Source: Candidatus Woesearchaeota archaeon (GTDB taxonomy: Archaea; Nanobdellota; Nanobdellia; Woesearchaeales; GW2011-AR9). Taken from it: 64,000 nucleotides of DNA. Positions 8,896 through 17,125 of this stretch are shown here, piece after piece. Position numbers and translations under genes: made by a program. The stretch spans positions 398,125 through 462,124 of the forward strand of contig JACPIK010000002.1 of assembly GCA_016188115.1 (NCBI GenBank), written 5' to 3'. The notes below the pieces were generated by a model. The model was not told where the DNA came from, made no database searches, and worked only from the letters and a program-made list of their open reading frames with translations. How positions within the stretch are numbered: the first letter of the stretch is position 1; every line of letters starts with the position of its first letter.

Positions 8896-9498
8896 TTATT
8901 CTATGATAGTAACAGTACTTGCTTTAGTATAGGTAATAAAACCATCAGTAATTGTACAATCATTAGGTTGAGTAAACGTCCAGGAAAATGTTTCACCTGA
9001 ATCAAAAATCTCGCTACGAATCTCACGACATTGTCTTGATCCAACAATCATCGCGCGACCATAATACCCCGAACGCATATTTTTCCAAGTTACAGTATCC
9101 CCTACTTTAATAGTCAGTTTTTCTGGACTAAATGTGGCATTACGTAACTCCACAACATGAATCTTATTTTTCGAGGAAACAGTTTCTTTTACAGGAACGG
9201 GTGCAATCTGTGTTTCTGGACATGCTGCAAATTCGCAATCAGGAGCAATTCTACCTACAGAAGACCCGTCAGGGCATACTTTCGCATCCATTGTGCAAGC
9301 AACAGGTTTTTCTTCAGTTAAATTTTGTTCTTGAGTATCATTTACTTCAACTGGTACTACTGGTTGCTCTACAACCTCTGGAACTACATCAGTAGCATTG
9401 GATTCATTAGATTGTGCAGCTTCATCGACATTAGAACACGCAACAAGCATACCTACTAAAAACATAAGAGAAAGTATAACAATAGCAATACGTTTCAT
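8896..9498 (-). CDS. Lipoprotein with Cys-rich module and cupredoxin-like domain lacking copper ligands
   Basis: The start is set by a GGGTGAT ribosome site before the ATG at 9498. The signal peptide ends in LVAC, a lipobox. After an acidic linker comes a short Cys module (CTMDAKVCPDGS and DCEFAAC) common in DPANN and candidate-phylum surface proteins. The C-terminal domain has the plastocyanin/cupredoxin opening TFSPEKLTIKVGDTVTWKN and SGETFSWTF. The positions where a type 1 copper site needs His, Cys-x-x-His and Met hold no His or Met (NDCTITDGF), so it is probably not a copper protein. Its role at the cell surface is unknown. Confidence 0.7.
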   Translation of the reverse strand: MKRIAIVILSLMFLVGMLVACSNVDEAAQSNESNATDVVPEVVEQPVVPVEVNDTQEQNLTEEKPVACTMDAKVCPDGSSVGRIAPDCEFAACPETQIAPVPVKETVSSKNKIHVVELRNATFSPEKLTIKVGDTVTWKNMRSGYYGRAMIVGSRQCREIRSEIFDSGETFSWTFTQPNDCTITDGFITYTKASTVTIIE

Positions 9499-9584
9499 GA
9501 TCATCACCCTTTTTAAGAGAAATAACATCATTAGAGTATTAAAATATTTCCTTTGTGGGTTAGGAGAAAAAAAGAGAACCAAAT

Positions 9585-9836
9585 TTACTTCTTGTAAGAA
9601 CGAGCTACCCACTTCTTCTTAAAATACGATAACGTCAACGTAGAGAGAAGAAATCCCACCACTGGAACAAGTGCATTCAGAAATGGATTTGACACACCAA
9701 TCAGCCACAAAAATACCACTACCACCGCATATGTCATTACCGCAATAATACTGCGTCGTGTCTTGCTAGTCTCCCACGCTTTATCTGCTTCAACACGACG
9801 ATTTCGTTCATGGATTTGATTTAGTTGTTCTCTCAT
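9585..9836 (-). CDS. Small two-helix membrane protein
   Basis: 83 residues: a charged N-terminal helix (LNQIHERNRRVEADKAWE), then two hydrophobic segments (about residues 31-48 and 51-70) separated by SNPF, ending in a basic tail KKKWVARSYKK. No enzymatic motif. It is nine bases downstream of the amidohydrolase lipoprotein on the same strand, so the two are probably co-transcribed. Function unknown. Confidence 0.6.
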   Translation of the reverse strand: MREQLNQIHERNRRVEADKAWETSKTRRSIIAVMTYAVVVVFLWLIGVSNPFLNALVPVVGFLLSTLTLSYFKKKWVARSYKK

Positions 9837-9845
9837 GAAATCACC

Positions 9846-11144
9846 CTAACTAAATATTTTCTCTGCATTCTTATACGCAATCTTTTCTTGTACCGCCGGA
9901 TCAAGATGCCCAATAAAATACCGAGTGTAATTGTTCAGCGTCAATGCAACTTCCAAATCAAGATCCCATGATGTAGAAACTCCGCGATCAGTACCAAATA
10001 CCACTTGATCTTGGTGCGATTCAATAAATCGTTTAAACGTCGCAAGATCTTTCTCCAAAAGTATATCATAGTCTTTAAAATGATTTATGAAATCTTCCTT
10101 TGTTGATCCCGGTTTTAGTAACCAATCTCCCCCATACAACTCATCCACACCATAATACACGTTTGGATTTTTTTCAAGAATCGCAGCAATTTGTTTGTGT
10201 GTTCCATCACATTCTGCACAGTCTTTTAATTGATCCCCATGAAAAATAAAGTTGATATCAGGATTTGCTTGTGCCGCCTGTGTAAGTGCATCCGCTTGTC
10301 CTTCACCCAGATGAAAATAAACCACAAGATTATGCTCACGTACAACAGGATAAATCTCTTGTAACCTCACCGAATTAGGCGAGAGTGCAGGTGCACCACC
10401 AGGACGCTCATACAAACCGATTTCACCATATCCCTTGAAAAGTCCAGGTTCAATACTCAACATTTCCTCAAGTTCTTGCGCATCAACAGTAGGAAAGCCA
10501 TCAACACTACCATCATCATCGGGTGGCATGATAAATGGAATAAGTTGCGGATATCCTTCTACAGTCTGCTTTACCACCGCTAGTGATTCTTTAATAATTG
10601 GTTCCCATACTGGAAAGAAAACCAACGCACCGCGCGTACCTTCGTATTCTAACATACATACCCATTGAGTAATACTACGCTTTGTTCCAATATTTTCACC
10701 AGTGTAAAAGTCCGCAGGCATGCCAGGCTCACCATCTGGTAAACTCTGCATATGGATATGGGCATCAAACATCGGACCTTTGTAATACCCATTAGGAAGT
10801 GTTACAGGATCACGTGGTTGAGGACAATCTACCGGCTCAAATGCCTTGGCAAAGACGCGATTCCAATGTTGTTCTTGGATAGATTGTTCATCCTCTTGCT
10901 CTTCGTTATCTTCACTTTCTTGTAGGTCGTTGTTTTCTCTTTCTTCAGGATTATTGACTTCACTTCCCTCTTGTTCGTTACTTTCTCTCTTTTCTGTTTC
11001 TCTAACACTTTGTTCTTCATCATTAAAAGCAACATCATTGAAGACAACATCATTGTCAATTGAAGATGATTTTTCTTCTTGAGAAGTACAAGCAATAATA
11101 AACACTGTAAGGACTAAGAATAATAAGACTACTTCTTTTTTCAT
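9846..11144 (-). CDS. Lipid-anchored amidohydrolase-family (TIM barrel) protein
   Basis: The ATG at 11144 gives the signal peptide MKKEVVLLFLVLTVFIIAC with a lipobox Cys. About 60 residues of Glu/Asn/Ser-rich linker follow. The catalytic part is an amidohydrolase-2-like barrel: MFDAHIHM supplies the HxH metal pair, YFHLGEG and FIFHGDQ the following His residues, and VVFGTDRG the final Asp. The order matches the PF04909 family, whose members are metal-dependent decarboxylases or hydrolases. An extracytoplasmic lipoprotein form is unusual. The substrate is unknown. It precedes the two-helix membrane protein at a nine-base gap. Confidence 0.7.
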   Translation of the reverse strand: MKKEVVLLFLVLTVFIIACTSQEEKSSSIDNDVVFNDVAFNDEEQSVRETEKRESNEQEGSEVNNPEERENNDLQESEDNEEQEDEQSIQEQHWNRVFAKAFEPVDCPQPRDPVTLPNGYYKGPMFDAHIHMQSLPDGEPGMPADFYTGENIGTKRSITQWVCMLEYEGTRGALVFFPVWEPIIKESLAVVKQTVEGYPQLIPFIMPPDDDGSVDGFPTVDAQELEEMLSIEPGLFKGYGEIGLYERPGGAPALSPNSVRLQEIYPVVREHNLVVYFHLGEGQADALTQAAQANPDINFIFHGDQLKDCAECDGTHKQIAAILEKNPNVYYGVDELYGGDWLLKPGSTKEDFINHFKDYDILLEKDLATFKRFIESHQDQVVFGTDRGVSTSWDLDLEVALTLNNYTRYFIGHLDPAVQEKIAYKNAEKIFS

Positions 11145-11192
11145 AATTTTAGTAAACATTTGTGGTTTAATAATATTACTTAATCTCTAATT

Positions 11193-12305
11193 CTACACCA
11201 ACTCTTTAAATTTATACCGTAACAAAAACGGATAAATCATCAACATCACCGCAAACAAGCCAAAGATTACAGCAGAAAAACCAAAGTAAAATAACACCGC
11301 CGCCACAGCTAACATAATCGATCTGCCAATGTTAAGAAACAATTCCCGAGAATACCAGAAATCTAAATCATTCTTCTTAACATCCATGCTTACCGCAAGA
11401 CGCAATGGCACACTAATATCATAAAAAATAGTAAGAACGCCCACAACAATTAACCAAAATGTAAGAGTATGAACAAATGCCAACGCCACAAATGATCCGG
11501 CTAAACCAAAAAGCAAGAAAAACAGATATTTCATTCGTTGCTGTGTACGGTCAGAATGATAACATAAATACAACGCAATAAAAAAAGCTATCAACGCAAC
11601 ATAACTCAGGAAAAAACCAAAATTCTGCTCGCGGGTAATGTAAATCAAAGTATATACTGGAATAATCACCCCTTTAGCATAATGCGCTGCCCCCTCCATC
11701 ATTGAAATAGTTTTGAGACCTTTGAATTTGGTAACAACATCATGTAGAACAATAGTATGAGTCTGTTCAGGAATAAATTTAGTAATCCAAAAAGAGCCAA
11801 CAATATAAAATAATGCAACCACACTAAACACTGCCAAATATCCCACTCTCTCCAGCAAAAACGCCGCAAGAGGAGGAATTAAAATGGCAATTAATGAGTA
11901 ACTCGCAAAATAAATTGCTGAATAACTCGCATTCGTATTTTTTTGTGCCCCACCATAAAACACAGTGTTAAATGGTATCCAATAACAAACAAAAATTAAC
12001 CCTAACACCACACTATAAACCCACAGCGCAATATGCGGCGGCAGTAGCACCACTTGAAGTAGATTAAGCCCATGAAGCCACAAACCAATTCGAACATAAC
12101 GACGTAACACAAAACGTCGTGCAAGAAGCATAAAGATAACCCCCGCAAGCGTTGACACAGCATACATTGTAAGAAGAAAAAACACCGGATTTTCCACATT
12201 CTTAAACAATGTTGGAATAAATGAAAACGAAAAAGTTGAAAGAATTGCATGAAACAACACTAACAGATAAGCTGGAGTTTTAAGAATAGGAAGAAACTGT
12301 TTCAT
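11193..12305 (-). CDS. Major facilitator superfamily transporter
   Basis: About 370 residues with 11-12 hydrophobic segments and little else, typical of a compact MFS permease. Short basic loops fit the family, for example LLARRFVLRRYVRIG between TM2 and TM3, and a central loop KFIPEQTHTIVLHDVVTKFK between TM6 and TM7. I start at the ATG at 12305 (MKQFLPILK). The C-terminal half begins after TISMMEGAAHYAKG. No substrate signature is visible. It stands alone on the minus strand just upstream of the amidohydrolase gene. Confidence 0.75.
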   Translation of the reverse strand: MKQFLPILKTPAYLLVLFHAILSTFSFSFIPTLFKNVENPVFFLLTMYAVSTLAGVIFMLLARRFVLRRYVRIGLWLHGLNLLQVVLLPPHIALWVYSVVLGLIFVCYWIPFNTVFYGGAQKNTNASYSAIYFASYSLIAILIPPLAAFLLERVGYLAVFSVVALFYIVGSFWITKFIPEQTHTIVLHDVVTKFKGLKTISMMEGAAHYAKGVIIPVYTLIYITREQNFGFFLSYVALIAFFIALYLCYHSDRTQQRMKYLFFLLFGLAGSFVALAFVHTLTFWLIVVGVLTIFYDISVPLRLAVSMDVKKNDLDFWYSRELFLNIGRSIMLAVAAVLFYFGFSAVIFGLFAVMLMIYPFLLRYKFKELV

Positions 12306-12433
12306 GAGAACGAGGATAAACAATTAGAATATATAGATGTTGTTTTATCAAAATTAAAACCAGTATTAAAACATTTTTACAACACACACTAAACCTAAGA
12401 GTGGTCCTACCTAAGAACCTATAACTGAGAAGG

Positions 12434-12444
12434 GGTAAATTTAT
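12434..12444 (+). promoter_or_regulatory. TATA box of the glycosyltransferase-phosphatase gene
   Basis: The sequence AAATTTATAAG lies about 20-35 bases before two in-frame ATGs (12459 and 12471). The spacing fits a leaderless or very short-leader transcript starting at or just before the start codon. Confidence 0.55.
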
Positions 12445-12458
12445 AAGAGATTTGGATA

Positions 12459-13763
12459 ATGGTTAATATCATGAGCATCGCCTGTATTATTCCAGCATAT
12501 AATGAAGAATCCACCATCGTAAGTGTTCTTACAAAAGTTCAAAAAGTACGAACCATAGATGAGATCATTGTTGTCGATGATGGTTCTACAGATAGAACAT
12601 ATGAATACGCACAATCAACTGGGGTGAAAGTGTTTAGACATAAAATAAACAAAGGCAAGGGTGCAGCTATCAAAACAGGAGTAGAACATAGTAAAGGAGA
12701 TATCATTTTATTTTTAGATGCTGATCTTTCTTGTCTTTCTGTTAAGAAGATTACATCCATCTTACATCCGTTAGAAAATGATGAAGCTGATTTTGTTAAG
12801 ACTTCATTTAATCGAGCAAGAGGTAGAGTCACCGAACTAGTAGTAAAACCATTATTTAGAGTAATATTCCCATTTATTGATTTTAAACAGCCTTTAAGTG
12901 GCCAGTTTGCCCTGAGAAGAGAACTAATTAAAGAATTAAAGATTGATGATAAATGGGGAGTAGATATTCAAATACTACTCCAGCTAGTAAAGAAAGGAGT
13001 AAGAATATCTGAGGTAGATATTGGAAAGCTCATTCATAAAAAACAGCCTATTGAAAATTTAACGATTATGTCAGAACAGGTTATCAAAACGGTCCTATCT
13101 GAGTTGGGGATTATCGCAAATAAACATAAATTGGTTATCTTTGATTTTGACAAGACACTGATTACAGAAAGTAGCATCGAAATTGTAGCAAAAGAACTAG
13201 GTTTCGAAAATAAATTGAAAACACTACGCAAAAAGCACCAAGATGGAAAAATATTAGATCGAGACATTACTATCGCCCTTTCTAAGCATATGAAAGGAAA
13301 ATCAAAAGAAGATCTTGAAATAATTTGTGAAAAGCTAAAATTAAATGACAATATAATCAGAGTAGTTGAAAGACTTAAGAAGAGGCAGTACCAGATAGGA
13401 ATAGTTTCTTTAGCTTTTTCTCCCATAGTTAATTGTATAGCAAAAAAAATAGGGATTAAAGAAGATAATATCATTTGTTCAGTTCTGCTATTAGATAAAA
13501 AAGGAAGATACACAGGGGAGATCTCGGCAAAAACAAAACACAATTCAACGTGCTGCGATAGGATCATTTGTAAAGAAGACGCCGCCAAAGAACTTATGAA
13601 AAAATTGGAAGTGAAACCAGAAGAATGTATCGCTGTGGGTGATGGAAAATCAGACGAATGTTTATTTAGAGCCTGTGGTCTTGCACTGGCATACAAACCA
13701 AAGTTCCCCATAGGAGATATTAAAATCACCAACCTCGCAGAAATATTAATTTATGCAGAATAG
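12459..13763 (+). CDS. Fused GT2 glycosyltransferase and HAD phosphatase, candidate bifunctional glycosylglycerate synthase
   Basis: Two enzymes in one chain. Residues about 5-215 are a GT-A glycosyltransferase: IIPAYNEESTI, VVDDGSTDRT, nucleotide-sugar motif FLDADLS, and PLSGQFALRREL, a block like that of glucosyl-3-phosphoglycerate synthases. Residues about 225-434 are a SerB-like HAD phosphatase: nucleophile motif VIFDFDKTL, conserved Ser in GIVSLAFSP, and VAVGDGKSDECLF for the metal site. A synthase making a phosphorylated glycosylglycerate plus its phosphatase would yield the free compatible solute, as in known fused mannosylglycerate enzymes. The start may be the second ATG at 12471. 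Phosphoserine phosphatase plus an unrelated transferase is the alternative. Confidence 0.7.
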   Translation: MVNIMSIACIIPAYNEESTIVSVLTKVQKVRTIDEIIVVDDGSTDRTYEYAQSTGVKVFRHKINKGKGAAIKTGVEHSKGDIILFLDADLSCLSVKKITSILHPLENDEADFVKTSFNRARGRVTELVVKPLFRVIFPFIDFKQPLSGQFALRRELIKELKIDDKWGVDIQILLQLVKKGVRISEVDIGKLIHKKQPIENLTIMSEQVIKTVLSELGIIANKHKLVIFDFDKTLITESSIEIVAKELGFENKLKTLRKKHQDGKILDRDITIALSKHMKGKSKEDLEIICEKLKLNDNIIRVVERLKKRQYQIGIVSLAFSPIVNCIAKKIGIKEDNIICSVLLLDKKGRYTGEISAKTKHNSTCCDRIICKEDAAKELMKKLEVKPEECIAVGDGKSDECLFRACGLALAYKPKFPIGDIKITNLAEILIYAE

Positions 13764-13776
13764 TGTTAATACAGAT

Positions 13777-15324
13777 CTACCCTTTCACATTCCCAATCGG
13801 CTTCAATGCCACAATCGGCTTAGTAATTCCCGCAGCTCGTAAAGAATCTACCACTACGTCAATGTTCTTATACGCGCGACCAGCCTCTTCAGCGAGACCC
13901 TTTGACGTAACAGCATGAACATAAATTCCCGCAATTTCCATATCTTTCTGTAATTTGACTCCATCAATTTCACGAATGGCTTGACCACGGCTCATCGTAC
14001 GTCCAGCACCATGAGCAGTTGAAGCAAACGTCATATCAGCGCTATCAGTACCAGCCAATAAATACGAACCTGTTTCCATTGATCCACCTAAAATGACAGG
14101 CTGACCACAATGACGATACGCAGTAGGTAATTCAGCAGCACGAGCAGGTCCAAACGCACGCGTAGCACCTTTACGATGCACCAAAAGTGTTTTCTCTTTG
14201 CCATCAACTACATGCTTCTCTAACTTTGCAATGTTGTGTGCAACATCATAAATCAATTTCATCCCTAATTCCTGAGCTGACTTGCCAAACACTTTTGCAA
14301 AGACTTCACGAATACGGTGGGTAATAACTTGTCGATTGGCAAATGCCATGTTCGCAGCACACGCCATAGCTGCATAATAATCTTGCCCTTCAGGCGATTT
14401 GAATGGCGCACAAGCAAGTTCAGGATCTAAAATCTCAATACCATACTTCGGCATGACATCTAAGAAAGTACGCAAATAATCAGTTCCAATTTGATGACCA
14501 AATCCACGACTGCCACAATGCACCATAATTACAATTTGACCTACTTTCTCAATACCCATTGCCTTAGCAGTAACTGGATCAAAAATATTTCCTTCACGTA
14601 CTTCTTGAATTTCTAAATAATGATTTCCACTACCTAGTGTTCCTAATTGGTCAAAGCCACGCTTAATCGCACGATCAGTAACTTTTGCCGGATCAGCATG
14701 CTCGATACGCCCATGACTTTCAATAAATTCAATATCTTCCGGCCAAGCGTAATTATTCTTCACACACCATTGAGCGCCATATTTCATAACTTCTTTGAAC
14801 TCTTCTTTAGTAACTTTAACAAACCCTTTACACCCTACACCAGCAGGAACTGCTTTATAGAGAGCATCAACAAGTTCTTTAATACGGGGTTTAACTTGAT
14901 CAACCGTAAGATTTGTTGTAATCAAACGCATTCCACAGTTAATATCAAAACCAATACCGCCAGGAGAAATGATACCACCATTCTCAATATCAAACGCAGC
15001 AACGCCACCGATAGGAAAACCATAACCCCAATGACCGTCAGGCATACAATACGCATGTTTAACAATACCTGGAAGAGACGCAACATTAGTCACTTGATTA
15101 AACACACCCGCATCCATGCTACTCATAATCTCTTCATTCGCAATGATTCTTGCAGGAACACGCATTCCTTTCTTATGAGTCATAGGAATTTCCCACACAG
15201 TATCACTTACACGAATAATATCTTTGGGAGGACCAGCAGGTTGCTTTGATGCATGTTCAGCATCCATAGATTGAGAAGGATTCGATTGTGAATGATTTTG
15301 TACAGGATTATTATCGTGAGCCAT
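13777..15324 (-). CDS. rtcB: tRNA-splicing ligase RtcB
   Basis: RNA ligase that joins 2',3'-cyclic phosphate and 5'-OH ends, the ends left by the archaeal splicing endonuclease, using GTP and Mn2+. Diagnostic motifs are MPDGHWGYGFPIGG, GFDINCGMRL (Cys and metal ligands), LGSGNHYLE, VHCGSRGFGHQIG and the C-terminal GAGRTMSR with the guanylylated His region, then VVALKPIGNVKG. Starting at the ATG at 15324 gives about 515 residues; a Gln/Ser-rich N-terminal tail of about 35 residues precedes the core. There is no intein, although RtcB often carries one. Its presence fits the heavily interrupted tRNA genes in the same window. An archease partner was not found here. Confidence 0.95.
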   Translation of the reverse strand: MAHDNNPVQNHSQSNPSQSMDAEHASKQPAGPPKDIIRVSDTVWEIPMTHKKGMRVPARIIANEEIMSSMDAGVFNQVTNVASLPGIVKHAYCMPDGHWGYGFPIGGVAAFDIENGGIISPGGIGFDINCGMRLITTNLTVDQVKPRIKELVDALYKAVPAGVGCKGFVKVTKEEFKEVMKYGAQWCVKNNYAWPEDIEFIESHGRIEHADPAKVTDRAIKRGFDQLGTLGSGNHYLEIQEVREGNIFDPVTAKAMGIEKVGQIVIMVHCGSRGFGHQIGTDYLRTFLDVMPKYGIEILDPELACAPFKSPEGQDYYAAMACAANMAFANRQVITHRIREVFAKVFGKSAQELGMKLIYDVAHNIAKLEKHVVDGKEKTLLVHRKGATRAFGPARAAELPTAYRHCGQPVILGGSMETGSYLLAGTDSADMTFASTAHGAGRTMSRGQAIREIDGVKLQKDMEIAGIYVHAVTSKGLAEEAGRAYKNIDVVVDSLRAAGITKPIVALKPIGNVKG

Positions 15325-15416
15325 ACAGAGTGATTCTAACAGAATAGTTATAAACATTTCGAGCAGAATTGAAAAAGAGAAAAAAGAAGAAATAAGCACA
15401 AATTTTGTAGATCAAA

Positions 15417-15818
15417 CTATCTTGTATACATTTCAATGACTTTTTCTAACCCTAATAAGATCTTTTTCTGTTCGTACGTTCGAAACCGACCAATATTTGG
15501 CTCTGACAAACATAATTTAAGTGGATACGCCGTCGCGATGAGTGCAGATCCTTTACGTGGGTTATTATCATTATTCCTACCAAACCAACCTTGGTATATA
15601 ATCCCCACCCACAACGGTGCAACACCTGGACCATACTCACGCAAGCTAATACTATCTTGAACAAAACAAAAGTTTTCCATCTGCACTTGTAAGAGTTGCG
15701 AAAGATCACATTCAGGCTGTGGGGGAAGCATTTTCTTCACCCAAGAAAGATATCCACGAGGATGAGCAGCTGCAACAGGCAAATACCAGCCAGGCAGAGA
15801 AGTAATACTATTATCCAT
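15417..15818 (-). CDS. Hypothetical protein, 133 residues
   Basis: A soluble protein rich in aromatic residues (PGWYLPVAAAHPRGYLSW, LWVGIIYQGWFG) with a central KGSALIATAYPLKLC and a C-terminal helix. No motif or family recognised. It lies about 90 bases upstream of rtcB on the same strand, so it may share its transcript. Coding status is supported by length, an ATG start and the absence of a competing gene. Confidence 0.5.
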   Translation of the reverse strand: MDNSITSLPGWYLPVAAAHPRGYLSWVKKMLPPQPECDLSQLLQVQMENFCFVQDSISLREYGPGVAPLWVGIIYQGWFGRNNDNNPRKGSALIATAYPLKLCLSEPNIGRFRTYEQKKILLGLEKVIEMYTR

Positions 15819-15911
15819 ATGTCTACAATATTATACATGAAATGCCTACTTCTTAAAACCTATGGGAAAAAAAGAAATCTTTAAAAATTACTACTCTTAA
15901 GAGACAGAATT

Positions 15912-16529
15912 ATGAAAGACCGTGAAATCCAATTATTTACGCATGCATTAGAGTATAAAATCAAACACAGTACACCAACTGACATTTACGCAGGATATCA
16001 AATTCATAATCAGCAATTTACAGATCAAACCCTTCTTGACAAACTACAAACTGACCCAGAATTCGCCCTACATACTCTTGAACCAATCGGCTCAAAAGCA
16101 CTCGAAGAACTCTTAATCATCTCCAGTCTAAGATTAAACTTTCCCATCTCAGTCGAATTAAATCAGCTCATTTTAAATTCCTATGAACGACGTGGTTTTG
16201 TGTATTGCATTGAACAGCTCGAACGAATTCTTCCTCAAGGAGCACAGACTCTTCTTACAACCATACAACCTAAAGGATCAGAATTAGTAGAAGTAGGCGA
16301 AAGTCCATTCCAAGAACTGCACGATTATTTGTTAGGAACTATAACCTCATCAGCCTTTGAGAGTGATGTTTGCTCTGCATATGTAGGAGCCTTACTTAAT
16401 ACGTATGGGATATTAACACCAGAAGCAGAAGAAAGATTTGAACGAGGCAGACAAGAACTCGAATTAATTGCGGCATTACAAGCACGTGGGAAAAGAATGA
16501 GAAAAAATTCACACAAAACAATACAGTAA
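15912..16529 (+). CDS. Hypothetical protein, 205 residues
   Basis: A mainly helical soluble protein starting MKDREIQLFTHALEYKIKH, with repeated Leu/Ile/Glu helices such as SKALEELLIISSLRLN and a basic C-terminus RGKRMRKNSHKT. A TATA-like TTTAAAAATT lies about 30 bases upstream of the ATG, indicating its own short-leader transcript. No family recognised. It is followed by another lone unknown gene on the same strand. Confidence 0.5.
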   Translation: MKDREIQLFTHALEYKIKHSTPTDIYAGYQIHNQQFTDQTLLDKLQTDPEFALHTLEPIGSKALEELLIISSLRLNFPISVELNQLILNSYERRGFVYCIEQLERILPQGAQTLLTTIQPKGSELVEVGESPFQELHDYLLGTITSSAFESDVCSAYVGALLNTYGILTPEAEERFERGRQELELIAALQARGKRMRKNSHKTIQ

Positions 16530-16597
16530 GAAAAAAATAAACCAAAACTGTATTCATTCTAGAGTGACAAATTACCAATACATTTTTAAAGAAAGAC

Positions 16598-17101
16598 ATG
16601 ATTTCAAATATCATGGCAATCATTCCCACACCTTATCAAGCGATACATACGCAAGAACAAGTAGTTGACAATCTACGAGCACTTGTCGAAGCCCCCGTAT
16701 TAGGTAACTTCCAATTTGTAGGGGATAATTGCATTATCTCTACAAATGCTGCAAATCTAAAATTAGGAGGATATAAAGCAGGATTTGAAGAAAGATTTAG
16801 ACTCCATGAAGTGCACCCGTTAGCAATCGCATACATTAATGCTATTGGTGGAGAAATTTACCTTGACCATGCAACATTATTTTTAGAAGCATCTCCAGAA
16901 GTGTTAAAAACAAGAAGAATGAGGGCAAATTCCAGTTTAGGATTAAATTTCCAAGTAAGTAGAAGAAACCCCTTAGATGCTTCTTCTCTTTTCCAATACG
17001 GTGTTTCTACATACGCACCAGACAAAAAGATAAAAACATGGGAAGAAGAAATAAGACAAACACTTGACGACCTCTTACCACATAAAATCTTTAAAGACTA
17101 A
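16598..17101 (+). CDS. Hypothetical protein, about 160 residues
   Basis: Start is uncertain between ATG 16598 and the in-frame ATG 16613 (MAIIPTPYQ). The chain is globular, with FVGDNCIISTNAANLKLGGY and HPLAIAYINAIGGEIYLDH suggesting alternating strands and helices, and an acidic helical C-terminus (WEEEIRQTLDDLL). No signal peptide, membrane segment or known motif. It is convergent with the CBS protein gene; a 24-base gap separates the two stops. Confidence 0.5.
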   Translation: MISNIMAIIPTPYQAIHTQEQVVDNLRALVEAPVLGNFQFVGDNCIISTNAANLKLGGYKAGFEERFRLHEVHPLAIAYINAIGGEIYLDHATLFLEASPEVLKTRRMRANSSLGLNFQVSRRNPLDASSLFQYGVSTYAPDKKIKTWEEEIRQTLDDLLPHKIFKD

Positions 17102-17125
17102 AAGATAATAAGAAAAATTAAAAAT

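Noticed and set aside
10846-11082. Ser/Leu-rich plus-strand frame opposite the amidohydrolase linker
   Set aside because: It is the mirror of a low-complexity Glu/Asn-rich coding stretch; composition shadows the real gene.
15325-15399. Longer N-terminus of RtcB (from 15399)
   Set aside because: The extension is hydrophobic and not found in the family; the ATG at 15324 is near the conserved core.
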